Part shown: positions 62,830 through 64,000 of the stretch, piece by piece
How the letters are laid out: every line of letters starts with the position of its first letter
How positions within the stretch are numbered: the first letter of the stretch is position 1
Assembly (NCBI RefSeq): GCF_947179165.1
Contig: NC_077240.1
Span: forward strand, 79,682,001-79,746,000
Direction of reading: 5' to 3'
Source of the DNA: Solanum dulcamara
Lineage: Eukaryota; Streptophyta; Magnoliopsida; Solanales; Solanaceae
DNA: 64,000 nucleotides
Notes under the pieces: model-generated
What the model was told of the DNA's origin: nothing
The model's database searches: none
What the model saw: only the letters and a program-made list of their open reading frames with translations
Program-made: the position numbers and the translations under genes

Positions 62830-64000
62830 GATAATTTTTATAAAATGACTGTTTTACCCCTCTCAGTAGTTGTCCGAGTCATGATCGATTAGTTCTCGAA
62901 GTTAGTTTTGGAGTTGTAACGTGGATTTGAGGTACTAAGTTGGAAATTCTTGAATTTTTTATCATACAGTTGACTTTGGTCAACATCCAGAGTTTCGATG
63001 CTCAAAATAGAATTGTGATGACTCTGTTGGATTTGGAGGATGAGTTTAGGCTTAGGAGTGGTCTTGGTTGAATTTTTAGAGATCCCGAACTCGATTTGGT
63101 ATTTTTAGACTTTAAGTTAGTTTAGTTGTGACTAATTAGATTTTGGGTCAAGGAGACCTCAAATTCGAATTCAATTGGATCCATTGAGTCTGAAATATCA
63201 TTTCCAAGCTAATAGCATATTTGGTTTGTGTTCGAAAAATTCCGTATGAGTTTTGGGTGCATTTTTTAAGCTTCTTGGGTACTTTGGCGCTGTTTCAGCA
63301 AATTGTTGCAATTAAAAGGTTCATTATTAGTTTTAAAGATCGAAAAATTATTTTGAAACTTCTGTAAATTTGAGCATGGATTGAAGGATTGATCTGCAAA
63401 GTTTGGTGCATTTTCACTAAGCTAAAATTGGACCTTTATCAGAAAATATGAAATAATTGTTTATCGAGATGAAATGATATTTTACTGGGGAAACGAGCAC
63501 AAAATTGAGTTTTGATTGAATGAGAAGGTCCATATCATTATTTAGGACATTTAGAAAAAAAATTGGGGCATTTCGCTACTGTATGAAGTAGCTACGGCTC
63601 TTTTAGTGAAAATTTAAGTTGTTGATTTTCTGGTGCAAAATAGAGTTGTATAGGTATATAAATTTCAAACTGTGTTCATTTGGCATTTTGAGCGTATTGG
63701 GAGTTCTGGAGCTCGGAATAAAGTGATTCTTGCGGTTTTCTTCTCGATTTAATATGGGGGTTAGTATCTGATACTCAATTCGATATTTTCTCATGATTTC
63801 TTCATCTAGTTATCTCCCTATTCGCAAATTTCTTGGGGAAAATTGGAGTTTTATAGATTCGGACTCTGTTTTTAATGAAAAGTGTATATTTAGGATCCTA
63901 ATATTTCTTGAAATATTTTTCAAGAAATATTTCAGATTCTAGTCGGACTTTCGAATTCAGGTATTGGAGTTTTCTCAAGAATATGAATTTTAGTAAAATT
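62830..64000. mobile_element. Probable LTR-retrotransposon LTR, runs off the window
   Basis: No gene. A continuous non-coding stretch with a base composition unlike the flanking intergenic DNA, and phrases such as 'gttgactttggtcaacatcc', 'gattttgggtcaaggagacc' and 'ggggcatttcgctactgtat' that I associate with solanaceous gypsy LTRs. Neither end is defined within the window. Confidence 0.45.

Overview
The window is nuclear DNA of a dicot plant, most likely a Solanum species (tomato/potato group). It is AT-rich, its genes have introns with GT/AG borders, and it holds SINEs, MITEs and LTR elements of solanaceous type. The peroxidase at 59.2-61.6 kb closely resembles the tobacco lignin-forming anionic peroxidase. 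I cannot tell tomato from potato, or name the chromosome, from sequence alone.

Left third (1-24.4 kb): repeats only. A ~180-bp satellite runs from about 2.67 to 22.90 kb. It is made of contiguous blocks of different subfamilies: A on the + strand, then B on the - strand, then A again, then two diverged subfamilies, C1 and C2. The array is interrupted by three LTR-type insertions of 2.3-2.6 kb and one MITE. Each of the four has a matching target-site duplication, and removing each restores a normal satellite unit. Pieces of two more LTRs lie to the left. To the right are a broken Ty3/gypsy integrase with its LTR and a broken LINE.

Right part (24.4-62 kb): low-density gene space with five protein-coding genes. 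Four are on the - strand: a zinc-finger-HIT DEAD-box RNA helicase (RH41-like, 26.0-29.6 kb), an 11-exon plastid fibrillin (PAP12-like, 31.7-36.4 kb), an intronless NDR1-like membrane protein (40.4-41.0 kb) and a four-exon class III peroxidase of the peroxidase N type (44.2-48.0 kb). A second four-exon peroxidase, of the lignin-forming anionic type, is on the + strand (59.2-61.6 kb). For the multi-exon genes I rebuilt the coding sequence from splice borders; reading frames are open and continuous across every junction.

The genes do not form a pathway or operon. The two peroxidases and the NDR1-like protein all act at or outside the cell surface, but this looks like coincidental neighbourhood. 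The space between them is filled with MITEs (hAT-, Mutator- and mariner-like), SINEs, a TRIM-like fragment and small tandem duplications; several carry clear target-site duplications. The right edge (62.8-64.0 kb) looks like another LTR running out of the window.

The most notable structures are the block-wise, partly inverted satellite array, an inverted duplication just downstream of the helicase gene, a cluster of near-perfect palindromes in a peroxidase intron, and a SINE-head insertion whose empty site survives in the neighbouring duplicate copy.
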